Counted from the first letter of the stretch, positions 19,282-29,183 are shown. The stretch: 64,000 bases of DNA from Bradyrhizobium roseum (GCF_030413175.1 NZ_CP129212.1:7215001-7279000); one strand, 5' to 3'. The notes: a model not told the origin generated them from the sequence alone. Numbers and translations: made by a program.

Positions 19282-19503
19282 AATCCCGGCCGCAGCAAAA
19301 TATCGACGCTAAGACAATGAGTTGGGGAAACGGGGCGCATTCGCGGCCGAAAGCCATTCTGCGATCGCTGACAAGGACAATTCCGACACGTCGCAAACAC
19401 GACAGCACTATGCGACCAGACAAGGCGGAACGAACGGCAAAGCAGTTCGCCGCCGCGCGCCGGCGCGGCAAGCTCGCCGATCCAACCCGAACCTGCGGCA
19501 GAA

Positions 19504-19836
19504 TTACTTGAGCGTGGTGAGAGGCACGAACACGGGAGGCTTCGGCGGCGCCACCGCATCCTTCAGGACCTTGAACACGCGCTGGTCCAGCGGCGACGAC
19601 GCGAGGAAATCGGCATAGGCCTGCTCGAGCACGGCCTTGCAGCGTTCGGCCACGACCGCATCCGGCTGCCCGGTGAAATCCTCACTCACCAGATATTGCC
19701 CCATGCGCCTTAGAATGTGCAGCCGCACCACGTTGACATGCTTGGGGTCATATTCAACGCCGAGCAACGCGAAGAAGTCTTCGGCCGAAGACGCCTTGTT
19801 CAGTTGCTCGAGCACGCCGACGGCTGCTTCACTCAT
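19504..19836 (-). CDS. nifW: Nitrogenase-stabilising protein NifW
   Basis: 110 aa from the ATG at 19836, which has GGAGAA upstream. It shows the NifW pattern: LNKASSAEDFFALLGVEYDP, then VNVVRLHILRRMGQYL. NifW associates with the MoFe protein and protects it from oxygen. It is the last gene of nifV-cysE-nifW, 11 bp after cysE. Confidence 0.95.
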   Translation of the reverse strand: MSEAAVGVLEQLNKASSAEDFFALLGVEYDPKHVNVVRLHILRRMGQYLVSEDFTGQPDAVVAERCKAVLEQAYADFLASSPLDQRVFKVLKDAVAPPKPPVFVPLTTLK

Positions 19837-19847
19837 GTCGTTCTCCT

Positions 19848-20636
19848 TCAAGCCTGCTCCACGGCACGAGGGGCCGGGGTTGGGTGCGTCTGCGCCTGCA
19901 TGGGTGCGTTGCCATCGCGCTGGCGCTTCTGGACATATGCAAGCCGTGCCTCAAGGAATTCAACGCGATCCAGCAGGATGGAGATCGCCTCTCCGACCGG
20001 GTCCGGCATCAAATGGTGATCAAGATCGATACGACCGACCGAGCGCCGGTGGCTGAGTTCCGGCCGCACCACCCTGGCCGGAATGCCGACCACGGTGACT
20101 TCCGGCGGCGTGCTCTCGATCACGACCGAATTGGCGCCGACCCGCGTTCCCCGCCCCACGGTGATCGGTCCAAGTATCTTGGCGCCGGCACCGACGACGA
20201 CGCCATCCTCCAGGCTGGGGTGGCGCTTGCCCGGCGACCACGATGTGCCGCCAAGCGTCACGCCGTGATACAGCGTGACGTCATTGCCGACCTCGGCGGT
20301 CTCGCCGATGACGACGCAAGCCCCATGATCGATGAAGAACCGATGGCCTATGGTGGCGGCTGGATGGATGTCGACATTGGAGAGGAAACGGCCCAGCCAG
20401 GACAGCAGCCGCGCCGGAAATCTCCAGCCGGCGCCCCATAGACGATGCGCAATGCGATACCAGATCAGGGCGTGGACACCGGGATAGGTCAGCAGGGTTT
20501 CCAGCTCGCTGCGGGCAGCCGGATCACGCAGGCGCACGCAGCCGATATCTTCCCTGATCAGTTGCAGCAGCGACGGACGGCGAGGCCTCGTAATGGCCAC
20601 AGCATCGCCAGCACGCGTGTCAATGGCATCGGACAT
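19848..20636 (-). CDS. cysE: Serine O-acetyltransferase (nif-linked CysE/NifP)
   Basis: 262 aa; the start at 20636 has GAGG 6 nt upstream. An earlier ATG at 20648 overlaps the nifV stop. The N-terminal helical domain is followed by left-handed beta-helix hexapeptide repeats including [26 protein letters not shown] and GVTLGG. It makes O-acetylserine for cysteine, presumably to meet sulfur demand of Fe-S cluster assembly via NifS, as proposed for NifP in Azotobacter. The C-terminus extends past the catalytic domain with an unusual Pro/Gln-rich tail. Confidence 0.92.
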   Translation of the reverse strand: MSDAIDTRAGDAVAITRPRRPSLLQLIREDIGCVRLRDPAARSELETLLTYPGVHALIWYRIAHRLWGAGWRFPARLLSWLGRFLSNVDIHPAATIGHRFFIDHGACVVIGETAEVGNDVTLYHGVTLGGTSWSPGKRHPSLEDGVVVGAGAKILGPITVGRGTRVGANSVVIESTPPEVTVVGIPARVVRPELSHRRSVGRIDLDHHLMPDPVGEAISILLDRVEFLEARLAYVQKRQRDGNAPMQAQTHPTPAPRAVEQA

Positions 20637-20644
20637 GGGTGGCC

Positions 20645-21805
20645 TCATGCACAATTGGGAAGTCCCCCGTCGCATACCTCGCGCCAGATCAGCTTGACGG
20701 TTTCGCGCGCGACGGGACCCTTGTTGCGGACGGCGTGCTCGCGCACACGCGCGAGAATGCCGCGCAACTCGTCGGAACTCGCCGGCAAGTGCAGATCCGA
20801 CAGCAGCGAGCTGATGGCCGACAGACCGGAGTGCTTGCCGATCACGATGCGGTTGGATCGGCCGAACAGCCGCGGATCGAGCGATTGGTAGGTGCGATGG
20901 TCCTTGAGCAATCCATCGACATGGATGCCGGACTCATGGGTAAAGACATGCTCGCCGACGATGGCCTTGTTGAGAGGAATGGTTCGCGCCGCGGCCGCAG
21001 CGACCACGCTCGCGACATTGCCCAGTTCGGACAGGACGACCCCGGTGTCCCGACCGTATAACTGCCTGAGCGCGACGGCGACCTCCTCGAGCGGCGCATT
21101 GCCGGCACGCTCGCCAAGCCCGATCACGGTGACGGAAGCATGCGTGGCGCCGGCCTTGATGGCGGCCAGCGTATTGGCGGTGGCGAGTCCGAGATCGTCA
21201 TGGCCGTGAAACTCGAGCTCGAGATCGGTGGTCGCGCGCAAGGCCGCGATCAAATGGCGGCTGGCCTCCGGATCGAACACACTCAGCGTGTCGGCAATGC
21301 GAAACCGCCGCGCACCGGCCGCCTTTGCGGCGGCGATGATCTCGATCAGGAAATCGACATCCGCGCGCGACGAATCCTCGCCACCGACGGCGACGGCCAA
21401 GCCCCTGCCGCGGGCGTAGCCGACGACGCGCTTGACCATGTCAATCGCATTGGAGCGCTTGCCGCCGAGCTTGGCCGCGATCTGCACGTCGGAAACCGGC
21501 ACGGAGACATTGACCATCGACACCCCCGCTTCGATGGCGGCATCGACGTCCTCGGTCCGCATCCGGCACCAGGCGATGGTCGTCAGCGGCAGCTCAGCCT
21601 CGACAATGGCGCGGATCGCGGCGATCTCCTCGCGTCCCATCGCCGGCGTGCCGGCCTCCAGTTCCGGGACACCGGCGCGGGCCAGCGCGCGTGCGATCGC
21701 AACCTTTTCTCCGGTCGTGAACGCCACGCCGGGCGCCTGCTCGCCGTCGCGGAGCGTCGTGTCATTGAGTACGATTGGCGGGAGCGGCGGCGGCTGATCG
21801 ATCAT
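20645..21805 (-). CDS. nifV: Homocitrate synthase NifV
   Basis: 386-aa HMGL-like TIM-barrel protein starting close to [18 protein letters not shown]. The metal-binding and acyl-CoA motifs ([19 protein letters not shown], with HESGIHVDG near the C-terminus) are present. It condenses acetyl-CoA and 2-oxoglutarate to homocitrate, the organic ligand of FeMo-co. GAGGG precedes the ATG. It is first in nifV-cysE-nifW. Confidence 0.95.
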   Translation of the reverse strand: MIDQPPPLPPIVLNDTTLRDGEQAPGVAFTTGEKVAIARALARAGVPELEAGTPAMGREEIAAIRAIVEAELPLTTIAWCRMRTEDVDAAIEAGVSMVNVSVPVSDVQIAAKLGGKRSNAIDMVKRVVGYARGRGLAVAVGGEDSSRADVDFLIEIIAAAKAAGARRFRIADTLSVFDPEASRHLIAALRATTDLELEFHGHDDLGLATANTLAAIKAGATHASVTVIGLGERAGNAPLEEVAVALRQLYGRDTGVVLSELGNVASVVAAAAARTIPLNKAIVGEHVFTHESGIHVDGLLKDHRTYQSLDPRLFGRSNRIVIGKHSGLSAISSLLSDLHLPASSDELRGILARVREHAVRNKGPVARETVKLIWREVCDGGLPNCA

Positions 21806-21880
21806 TGGACCCTCACCACGATGGTGGCATCATCGGAGGATGACGATCGTCGCCGACGTTTCCCCTCGCATACGGGTAAG

Positions 21881-21896
21881 AGCAACCGTCGTGCCA
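21881..21896 (-). promoter_or_regulatory. Sigma-54 promoter of nifV-cysE-nifW
   Basis: On the minus strand, TGGCACGACGGTTGCT: a perfect -24/-12 match about 75 bp before nifV. A TGT-N10-ACA lies 58 bp further upstream. Confidence 0.8.
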
Positions 21897-21953
21897 GCGG
21901 CCGCCCCTCGCGTAGCTTATTGTAATTATGAAGCTTTCTTTGGTTTTGCGGAT

Positions 21954-21969
21954 TGTCGCGATCCCGACA
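21954..21969. promoter_or_regulatory. NifA upstream activator sequence (nifV)
   Basis: TGT-N10-ACA. It sits beside an 8-bp inverted repeat (21970-21987, GCGTCGCA/TGCGACGC) that could be the end structure of the upstream irr-like gene. Confidence 0.65.
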
Positions 21970-22000
21970 GCGTCGCAAATGCGACGCGCGATCAGGATTT

Positions 22001-22504
22001 TCAAACCTGCTTTCGGCGCAGATGGACAACGACGTCGACCCTCGAAATCTCGTAGCCCGGCAGCGGCTGCGGCAGCTGCTCGATCTCGACACCCGGCTCC
22101 GGCACGTCGAGCAGCCTGTCTTCGTGATCGACGTAAAAGTGGTGATGGGTCGTCGGGTTGGTATCGAAAAATGATTTCGATCCGTCGACACCGATCTGAC
22201 GCAGCAGTCCGACGCCGGTGAGCTGCTTCAAGTTGTTGTATACCGTTGCCATCGATACCTGCAGATCAGCCTCGACCGCTTCGGCGTGAAGCATCTCAGC
22301 GGTGATGTGGCGCCCACCTTTGCCAAACAGAATGGCACCCAACATCATACGCTGGCGCGTCGGCCGCAGGCCGGCCCCGCGGAATAAACCGACACAGTCG
22401 TGTTCGCTGGCTTCCATCGCGGGTTTGGGCCGAACTTGCCTCCCTGCGTCGACAAATGGTTGCGGCCGATTGTCGATCCGTGGCGCTTTTGTCGTCATAT
22501 CCAT
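22001..22504 (-). CDS. irr: Irr-like Fur-family iron regulator
   Basis: 167 aa. It shows the winged-helix region (AGLRPTRQRMMLGAILFGKGGRHITAEMLHAEA, then VSMATVYNNLKQL) and the triple-His segment TTHHHFYVDHE typical of rhizobial Irr. Irr controls iron and haem genes. The N-terminal Cys-Pro haem-regulatory motif of B. japonicum Irr is not visible; there is a lone Cys in HDCVGL. The gene overlaps the end of nifQ by 10 bp, so it is probably translated from the nifH/nifQ transcript. A Fur, PerR or Irr subtype cannot be settled without alignment. Confidence 0.85.
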   Translation of the reverse strand: MDMTTKAPRIDNRPQPFVDAGRQVRPKPAMEASEHDCVGLFRGAGLRPTRQRMMLGAILFGKGGRHITAEMLHAEAVEADLQVSMATVYNNLKQLTGVGLLRQIGVDGSKSFFDTNPTTHHHFYVDHEDRLLDVPEPGVEIEQLPQPLPGYEISRVDVVVHLRRKQV

Positions 22505-23304
22505 GCGTGCTGCTCCGCTGGCCAGGCGGGAGGCGCAGCTTCAAACGAACTGGCCAGCATGACCTCACGACGCCGGCCCGCCATCCGGCTCTCGCCGCTC
22601 TCGTCGCCGAAGCAGAGATCAAAGTCTTTGCATTCGGTGCAAACCGGGGTCGTACACATCACGAAGCCGTCGGACTCGCAGAGCGCCCGGTAAAAGAACC
22701 GCTTCCATTTCATGTTCTGCGTGTTCTTGGTGGCAATAGGAGCGAAGTGCCGGAACAGCAGGCGGGTCAATTCGGGGCGTTCGCGCAGGCCGAGATCTTC
22801 CCAAAGATGGTTCGGCTCCATCGCGCGTCGGGCGATCATCCCGGCAAGCCAGCGGCTGGTCTCGCTTTCGGTCGAGCGGTGCGCCAGCAGAAGATCGCGC
22901 ACCATCGCGGTCTCGTCATCTTCCGCCCCGTGGGCATCCCTTCCCGCCAGCCCAAGGCCACAGGCTGCCGGAAACCAGTGCGCCATCAGACTGGCAAGAT
23001 CCGCCGCCGTGAGCCCGGTTCGCTCGGCGATTGCACCATTCTCCATCGCGGCTACCGCCAGGATCGAGGCCAGCACATGCCGGTCGAAACTGAAATCATC
23101 GTCGATGACGGCGTCTGCCGGATGACAACCTGTCAGTATCCGGTAGGCCGCAACGCCGACCTCGCATTGTCGGTCACGCGGCGCATTCACCTGCTCCGGT
23201 GCGGGAAACGCCGGTGGCGCGTCGATCGTCGGTTCAAACGGTGGCGCTGCTAACACTGGCCGCTCCAAAGCCGATGGTCCTGCCCTTGCTTTCCTGCGTG
23301 TCAC
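22495..23304 (-). CDS. nifQ: NifQ, molybdenum donor for FeMo-co
   Basis: About 269 aa if the GTG at 23304 is used; the start is uncertain and the first 40 residues are Pro/Ala-rich. The diagnostic C-terminal Cx4Cx2Cx5C motif is intact in CTTPVCTECKDFDLC, along with the conserved KWKRFFYRALCE. NifQ carries a Mo-Fe-S cluster and supplies Mo to NifEN/NifH during cofactor synthesis. It lies downstream of the nifH copy at 23.4 kb, separated by a hairpin. Confidence 0.93.
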   Translation of the reverse strand: MTRRKARAGPSALERPVLAAPPFEPTIDAPPAFPAPEQVNAPRDRQCEVGVAAYRILTGCHPADAVIDDDFSFDRHVLASILAVAAMENGAIAERTGLTAADLASLMAHWFPAACGLGLAGRDAHGAEDDETAMVRDLLLAHRSTESETSRWLAGMIARRAMEPNHLWEDLGLRERPELTRLLFRHFAPIATKNTQNMKWKRFFYRALCESDGFVMCTTPVCTECKDFDLCFGDESGESRMAGRRREVMLASSFEAAPPAWPAEQHAWI

Positions 23305-23357
23305 CGCCCGTGCGCGAATTCCGATCGCATCTCATTGAAGCGGATGCGGTTGGTAGA

Positions 23358-23385
23358 ACCCGGCCCCTCCGCGGAGGGGCCGGGT
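23358..23385 (-). terminator. Perfect palindrome after nifH copy 1
   Basis: A 28-bp perfect inverted repeat (ACCCGGCCCCTCCG arms) just after nifH. It has no T-run, so it may be a leaky terminator or a 3' stabilising hairpin between nifH and nifQ. Confidence 0.65.
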
Positions 23386-23402
23386 CGTGTCGAACGAAGA
23401 GC

Positions 23403-24435
<1,033 letters not shown>

Positions 24436-24461
24436 TCACTCCTTGTTCCGTCCACTCAATA

Positions 24462-24477
24462 GCAACCGCCGTGCCAC
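24462..24477 (-). promoter_or_regulatory. Sigma-54 promoter of nifH copy 1
   Basis: Minus-strand TGGCACGGCGGTTGCT, a perfect -24/-12 match about 155 bp before the nifH ATG. Confidence 0.85.
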
Positions 24478-24533
24478 TCGACTAAGTGGATGATTCAGCT
24501 TCCAAAACACGCGACTTGCGGAGAACAGCACGA

Positions 24534-24549
24534 TGTTTTGAACCTGACA
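24534..24549. promoter_or_regulatory. NifA upstream activator sequence 1 (nifH copy 1)
   Basis: TGT-N10-ACA about 60 bp upstream of the minus-strand -24 element. It could also serve the divergent receiver-like gene. Confidence 0.7.
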
Positions 24550-24573
24550 GCGACGCCCCGGCTGTAAGGCGCC

Positions 24574-24589
24574 TGTTCGAAATCGGACA
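24574..24589. promoter_or_regulatory. NifA upstream activator sequence 2 (nifH copy 1)
   Basis: A second TGT-N10-ACA, 40 bp from the first. Paired sites are usual for strong nifH promoters. Confidence 0.7.
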
Positions 24590-24674
24590 AGAATGAAAGC
24601 TGCCCGCACGCCCGGCGGCTTCGCCTTCGCTCCATATGCCGGTGCTGTCCGCGCAAACTCTCACGCAGATCCTG

Positions 24675-24690
24675 CGGAATGGAAATTGCT
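24675..24690 (+). promoter_or_regulatory. Weak sigma-54 element before receiver-like gene 1
   Basis: GG at 24676-24677 and GC at 24688-24689 with correct spacing. The -12 half (TTGCT) is good; the -24 half (CGGAAT) is poor. The two activator sites lie about 85-140 bp upstream. Confidence 0.35.
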
Positions 24691-24746
24691 AGCAGTCCTG
24701 TCGGGCCGCACGGCGAGACATGGCTTGCAATCCACAGGAGGCTAGA

Positions 24747-25181
24747 ATGCAGATCGGCGTTGAAACATCGAAGGCGGTTGACCAGCGGCGGGTGTTCGTC
24801 ATCGACGAGGACGAGATCACGCGCGCCGCGTTGCAGTTCATGCTGCATGACGAAATCGAGACCCACGAACTGGCGAGTCCGGAAGAGGCTTATGAAAAAG
24901 GCATCGGCTGGCTCAAGCCCGATGTCGTGCTGCTCGGCGTCTCCTTCCTGCAGCAGAGGGGCGCCGCGCTGATCGGCGAATTACTGACAAGATTCCAGGG
25001 CGTGCGCATTCTCATTGTCTGCGACAAGTCCCAGGAAGCCACCGCCGTGGACGGCTTGAAGGCCGGCGCGCACGGCGCCCTGGTCAAGCCGCTCACGCTG
25101 GAGGCGGTTCGCAAGAAGGTCGATACCATCCTTGGCCGGGACGGCGCCGCACCGTTGGTCCAACTCAGCCTTCTCGCATAG
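24747..25181 (+). CDS. Degenerate response-regulator receiver protein (copy 1)
   Basis: 144 aa, a single CheY-like domain with no output domain. AGGAGG lies before the ATG. The acidic pocket (VFVIDEDE) and the conserved Lys (LVKPL) are kept, but the phospho-acceptor Asp is Gly (in PDVVLLGVS), so phosphorylation by the usual route is unlikely. The switch Thr/Ser position reads VCDKS. It is divergent from nifH copy 1. A paralogue at 62929 is divergent from nifH copy 2 and has the same Asp-to-Gly change. It is first of a probable operon with nifO, a SagB-like gene and a rhodanese-ankyrin gene. Function unknown. Confidence 0.8.
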   Translation: MQIGVETSKAVDQRRVFVIDEDEITRAALQFMLHDEIETHELASPEEAYEKGIGWLKPDVVLLGVSFLQQRGAALIGELLTRFQGVRILIVCDKSQEATAVDGLKAGAHGALVKPLTLEAVRKKVDTILGRDGAAPLVQLSLLA

Positions 25182-25192
25182 GTTCAGCTGTC

Positions 25193-25630
25193 GTGGCGAC
25201 GATCCTGTTCTACGAGAAGCCCGGGTGTGCGACGAATGCCCGCCAAAAGCGGATGCTCGAGGCCGCGGGCCACACCGTCATCGCCAAAAGCCTGCTCGCA
25301 GAACCATGGTCCGCCGAAGCATTGCGCGGATTCTTCGGGTCGACGCCGGTGGCCACGTGGTTCAATCCGGCGGCGCCGCGCATCAAGTCCGGCGAGATCG
25401 CACCTGGAGAACTTGATGCCGCGAGCGCCATCGCGTTGATGCTCAGCGATCCCCTGCTGATCCGGCGCCCGCTCGTGGAAGCGGACGGGCAGCGATGCGC
25501 GGGCTTCGACCGCGAGCCCGTCATTTCCTTGCTGGGGAATTCCCTGGGCCAGAACGTCGAAGCCTGCAGCCGGCCGGAAGCGACACCCTGTCCGGCCCCT
25601 CATCCGCAGCCGGCTTCTCCATCGCCATGA
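25193..25630 (+). CDS. nifO: Nitrogenase-associated ArsC-like protein NifO
   Basis: 145 aa, GTG start. The ArsC/Spx-type thioredoxin fold begins with TILFYEKPGCATNARQKRMLEAAGH. A single N-terminal Cys is followed by the LLxEPWSAEALRGFFG and RRPLVEADGQ patterns of the nitrogenase-associated (NifO) family. NifO in Azotobacter affects molybdenum allocation between nitrogenase and nitrate reductase. The C-terminal 25 residues are Pro-rich. It overlaps the next gene by ATGA. Confidence 0.87.
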   Translation: MATILFYEKPGCATNARQKRMLEAAGHTVIAKSLLAEPWSAEALRGFFGSTPVATWFNPAAPRIKSGEIAPGELDAASAIALMLSDPLLIRRPLVEADGQRCAGFDREPVISLLGNSLGQNVEACSRPEATPCPAPHPQPASPSP

Positions 25631-27273
25631 ACGTCGCGGCAACACCGGCCTTGAGCGCCGCAGAAATCGTGTTCGCCTATCATGCGCGGACAAAGCACAG
25701 TCTCAAGCGTTATGCCGCCGGTCCGGAAACGCTCGATTGGGATACGCAGCCCAACCCGTTCCGCGAATTCGCCGGCTGTGCGCGAACCGACCTCGCACTC
25801 GGCGCTGAACGGCTGACGACAAGCTTTGCCGAAGCTTGCACGCCGGCCAGCGTCGGTCCGGCTGCCCTCACCATCGACTCCGTCGGCGCGCTGCTGGAGC
25901 TTTCCATGGGCCTCTCCGCCTGGAAAGAGTACGGGCCTGACCGCTGGGCGCTGCGCTGCAATCCATCGAGCGGCAATCTTCATCCCACTGAAGCCTACGT
26001 TATCTCCCGCAACGTGCCGGGCCTGGTCGACGGGCTGCATCATTATCTGAGCCGCGACCATGTCCTCGAACTGCGTTGCCGGAGCGGCCGCCGCGATGAC
26101 GCACCGGCCCGGCTGTGGATCGGTCTTTCATCGGTACAATGGCGCGAAGCCTGGAAGTATGGCGAACGCGCCTTCCGCTATTGTCAGCTCGATGTCGGCC
26201 ATGCCCTCGGCGCTTTCCGCTATGCCGCCGGCGCGCTGGGATGGCGCCCCACGCTGGTCGAGGATATCGGGAGCGCCGAACTCTCATCACTGATGGGCCT
26301 CGACCGCACCGAAGCTTTCTCCGGTGCCGAAGCGGAGGATGCTGAGCTTCTGATTGCGATCGAAGCTCCACCATCGAACCACGCGGTGGCGGAATACGGA
26401 GCGAGTGGCGTCAGGGATAGCAGCGAAGGCGATTGGATGGGGCGCGCGAATCTGCTCGATCCACGCCCGCTCTATCGCTGGCCTGTGATCGGGCAGGTGA
26501 GCGAGGCGACACAGGGTCGCGGCACCGGATCGCCATCCGACTTCCCGGACCATCCGCCGCTGTATCGGACGTCCGGAGTGCGCGCCACCGAAATCATTCT
26601 TGGCCGACGCAGCGCGCAGCGCTTCGACAGCAAATTCGCAATGAGCGCCGACGTCTTCCATCGTCTGCTGGATACGCTGCTCGATCGGCCGACCGCCCCT
26701 TGGGACGTCTGGAACTTTGCGCCACGCGTCCATCCGATCTTCTTCGTCCATCGGGTGGAAGGGCTCGAGCCTGGAGTCTATGCGTTACCGCGGCACCCGG
26801 CGGCGGCGCACGCTCTCCGCGAGCAACTCCGCCGCGATTTCGAGTGGACGACGCCAGCCGGGACGCCGGCGCATCTTCCCTTCGTCCGGCTGCTACGAAC
26901 GGATTGCCGCGTCGTCGCCCGGACCATGAACTGCCACCAGGCAATTGCGAGCGACAGCTGCTTTGCGCTCAGCATGCTCTGCGAATTCGAACCCGTTGTT
27001 CGCGCCAGCGCTTGGCGCTATCGGCAACTGCATTGGGAAGCCGGACTTCTGGGACACGTTCTCTATCTGGAGGCCGAAGCCGCCGGGCTCCGCGGCACCG
27101 GCATCGGTTGCTATTTCGACGACGCCCTTCACGAGATCCTCGGAATCGCCGGCACGCAGTTTCAGGCGCTCTATCATTTCACCGTCGGACGCGCCCTGAC
27201 GGACGACCGAATTTCGACTTTACCTGCCTATCCGGGCAGGCGAATGGAACCACCGAGGAACCCAACGGCATGA
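25627..27273 (+). CDS. SagB-type dehydrogenase / double nitroreductase-like protein
   Basis: 548 aa. Two nitroreductase-like halves are visible. The first contains AWKEYGPDRWALRCNPSSGNLHPTEAYVI, the hallmark RxxPSxGxxxPxE of SagB/ThcOx FMN oxidoreductases. The second contains ATEIILGRRSAQRFD and a GTGIGCYFDDALHEILGI ending. Typical SagB enzymes oxidise azolines made from a precursor peptide, but no cyclodehydratase or precursor gene is nearby. The role in nitrogen fixation is unknown. It is translationally coupled at both ends by ATGA overlaps. Confidence 0.82.
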   Translation: MNVAATPALSAAEIVFAYHARTKHSLKRYAAGPETLDWDTQPNPFREFAGCARTDLALGAERLTTSFAEACTPASVGPAALTIDSVGALLELSMGLSAWKEYGPDRWALRCNPSSGNLHPTEAYVISRNVPGLVDGLHHYLSRDHVLELRCRSGRRDDAPARLWIGLSSVQWREAWKYGERAFRYCQLDVGHALGAFRYAAGALGWRPTLVEDIGSAELSSLMGLDRTEAFSGAEAEDAELLIAIEAPPSNHAVAEYGASGVRDSSEGDWMGRANLLDPRPLYRWPVIGQVSEATQGRGTGSPSDFPDHPPLYRTSGVRATEIILGRRSAQRFDSKFAMSADVFHRLLDTLLDRPTAPWDVWNFAPRVHPIFFVHRVEGLEPGVYALPRHPAAAHALREQLRRDFEWTTPAGTPAHLPFVRLLRTDCRVVARTMNCHQAIASDSCFALSMLCEFEPVVRASAWRYRQLHWEAGLLGHVLYLEAEAAGLRGTGIGCYFDDALHEILGIAGTQFQALYHFTVGRALTDDRISTLPAYPGRRMEPPRNPTA

Positions 27274-28061
27274 GACCGCGTACCCCGTTCCAGCGCATCG
27301 ATGTCCGGAAGGCCGAGAACCTGCTCTCGCGCGCCGATCTCCTCGTGCTCGACGCCCGCGACGTCGGCGCCTTTGAAAAGTCGCATCTCACCGACGCGCA
27401 GCGCGTTTCGTCGCAAAACCTGTCCGCTCTTCTTAACGCAACAACCAGAACTCGGCCGATCCTGATCTACTGCTATCACGGCAATGCCAGCCGCGAATAT
27501 GCGCAGATATTCTCCGATTTCGGTTTCTCCGAGGTCTACAGCCTCGACGGCGGATATGAAGCCTGGCGCGCCGGGCCGCCGGCGGATGATCGCATGGCAA
27601 TCGACGCCGAATTGCGGCAATGGCTGGTCACACAGCACTTCGCTCCGGCCGACGTCAATGCCGTAGTCGCCAATGCTACGACACCGCTGATGATGGCCTC
27701 CCACCATGGCGATGGCGAGATCGTTCGCCTGCTGATCGCGGCGGGCGGGCGGGTAAATGCACGAAACGCCGATGGCAACAACGCGCTGTGGTTCGCCTGT
27801 GTCGGCGAGCATCCCGATGTGATCGACATGCTGGTCGAAGCCGGGATCGACATCGACAATGGAAATCACGATGGCGCGACACCGCTGATGTACGCTGCCT
27901 CGTCTGGCAAGGCCGCAATCGTCGCGCGTCTGCTTGCCAGGGGGGCCGACGCCTCCCTGGAGACGCCGGACGGTTTCTCGGCGCTTGACCTTGCACAGAC
28001 CGTCGAGTGCCTCAAGCTTCTTCACCCGAGGCAACGCATCAGCGCCGCGTCAGAACCATGA
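27270..28061 (+). CDS. Rhodanese-ankyrin repeat fusion protein
   Basis: 263 aa. Residues 1-105 form a GlpE-like rhodanese domain with active-site Cys68 in IYCYHGNAS, so sulfur transfer is plausible. Residues about 130-250 contain three ankyrin repeats (TPLMMASHHGDGEIVRLLI, NNALWFACVGEHPDVIDML, TPLMYAASSGKAAIVARLL). It may deliver sulfur to, or scaffold, Fe-S assembly partners; this is inference. It overlaps the upstream SagB-like gene by ATGA and the convergent ferredoxin gene by 23 bp. Confidence 0.87.
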   Translation: MRPRTPFQRIDVRKAENLLSRADLLVLDARDVGAFEKSHLTDAQRVSSQNLSALLNATTRTRPILIYCYHGNASREYAQIFSDFGFSEVYSLDGGYEAWRAGPPADDRMAIDAELRQWLVTQHFAPADVNAVVANATTPLMMASHHGDGEIVRLLIAAGGRVNARNADGNNALWFACVGEHPDVIDMLVEAGIDIDNGNHDGATPLMYAASSGKAAIVARLLARGADASLETPDGFSALDLAQTVECLKLLHPRQRISAASEP

Positions 28062-28404
28062 CCAGGCGATCCACGCGCCTGCCCTGCTTGAAGTGCTGTT
28101 CGACGATCTCGTCGATATCCTCCGGATTGGCTGGCCGATACCAGACGCCTTCGGGATAGATGACCATCAGCGGACCCGCCTTGCAGAAGCCGAGGCAGCC
28201 CGAGGCCGTGAACCCGACCTCGGCCAGCCCTTCCTTCTCGATCAACTTGCCAAGCCGGTCCCACAGCGGCTGAGCCCCGACCGCGCCGCAGCTTCCGCGC
28301 GGATGGCCCGGTGGACGCTGCGTATGGCAGGCAAAGACATGATGCTTGTAGACCTGTGGAAGCTCGAAGCTGGATGCGTCCGCGATGTCAGCCGTGTCGG
28401 TCAT
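28039..28404 (-). CDS. Thioredoxin-like [2Fe-2S] ferredoxin
   Basis: 121 aa. Cys positions fit the thioredoxin-fold ferredoxins: [13 protein letters not shown], then RGSCG, then [11 protein letters not shown]. It binds a [2Fe-2S] centre and is common in nif loci of alphaproteobacteria. The partner is unknown. It overlaps grxD by ATGA, giving the order bolA-grxD-fdx. Confidence 0.85.
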   Translation of the reverse strand: MTDTADIADASSFELPQVYKHHVFACHTQRPPGHPRGSCGAVGAQPLWDRLGKLIEKEGLAEVGFTASGCLGFCKAGPLMVIYPEGVWYRPANPEDIDEIVEQHFKQGRRVDRLVMVLTRR

Positions 28405-28736
28405 GGCTTGGCCGTCGCAATGCCCTTGTCGCTCAGCAACGCCGTGAGCTCGCCGGCCTGAAACATTTCCCGCACAATGTCAGCCCCGCCCAGGAATTCT
28501 CCCTTGACATAGAGCTGCGGGATCGTCGGCCAGTTCGAGAACGTCTTGATGCCTTCCCGAATTTGCGGATCGGAAAGCACGTCGACGCTTTTGAACGGCA
28601 CCGCGAGGCTGGAGAGAATCTGCACCACGGATTTCGAAAACCCGCACTGCGGCGCGGCCGGGACACCCTTCATGAACAGCACGACGTCGCTGCTTGCGAT
28701 CACATCCTTGATACGCTCGGCCGTTGAACTCATCAT
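28401..28736 (-). CDS. grxD: Monothiol glutaredoxin (CGFS type)
   Basis: 111 aa with the CGFS active site at residues 31-34 and the [19 protein letters not shown] segment for glutathione binding. CGFS glutaredoxins carry and transfer [2Fe-2S] clusters, usually together with BolA proteins. The adjacent bolA gene supports this. GAGGAG precedes a double ATG; either could start. Confidence 0.93.
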   Translation of the reverse strand: MMSSTAERIKDVIASSDVVLFMKGVPAAPQCGFSKSVVQILSSLAVPFKSVDVLSDPQIREGIKTFSNWPTIPQLYVKGEFLGGADIVREMFQAGELTALLSDKGIATAKP

Positions 28737-28791
28737 GTGTTTCTCCTCGATGATTCGTTATGCACGTTCCGCCGGATGCCGATGACACCCA

Positions 28792-29025
28792 TTATTTTGG
28801 CACCGCAGTTTCAAGCGCGAGTGCATGGAGAGCTCCCCCCATCTGCCCCTGCAATGCCGCGTAGACCATCTGGTGCTGCTGGATCCTGCTCTTGCCCACG
28901 AAGGCCGCGGAAGTGACGCGGGCGCCGTAATGATCGCCGTCTCCCGCGAGGTCGACGACGACGACCTGCGCATCCGGGAAGGCCTGCTTGATGAAACGCT
29001 CGATGTCCGGTCCGGCCATTGCCAT
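28792..29025 (-). CDS. bolA: BolA-family protein
   Basis: 77 aa from the ATG at 29025, which has AGGAGA upstream; the longer frame is not homologous. The BolA core (VVVDLAGDGDHYGARVTSAAFVGKSRIQQHQMVYAAL) includes the conserved His and the FxGKSRIxQHQ element. It forms complexes with CGFS glutaredoxin to traffic [2Fe-2S] clusters. It is first in bolA-grxD-fdx, with a sigma-54-like promoter upstream. Confidence 0.93.
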   Translation of the reverse strand: MAMAGPDIERFIKQAFPDAQVVVVDLAGDGDHYGARVTSAAFVGKSRIQQHQMVYAALQGQMGGALHALALETAVPK

Positions 29026-29103
29026 CGTATTCTCTCCTGCTGTGACGATCGATTCCATGCAAAGTCCAAACCACTCACACGGGCGCACCGGGATTCCCAT
29101 CTT

Positions 29104-29119
29104 CGCAACCACAGCGCCG
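29104..29119 (-). promoter_or_regulatory. Candidate sigma-54 promoter of bolA-grxD-fdx
   Basis: GC at 29105-29106 and CC at 29117-29118 read on the minus strand as CGGCGC...TTGCG with correct spacing. It is imperfect, but lies 50 bp from a TGT-N10-ACA. Confidence 0.45.
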
Positions 29120-29167
29120 GAATAGATATCCAACTTCACGTTATGAAGAGACGGGCGGACTACGCGA

Positions 29168-29183
29168 TGTCGGGTTTGCGACA
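29168..29183. promoter_or_regulatory. NifA upstream activator sequence shared by bolA and yqeB
   Basis: TGT-N10-ACA located between two outward-facing sigma-54-like elements, 50 bp from one and about 140 bp from the other. Confidence 0.55.

Noticed and set aside
21970..21987. 8-bp inverted repeat considered as a further regulator site
   Set aside because: It lies just after the irr stop and fits a 3'-end structure better than an operator.
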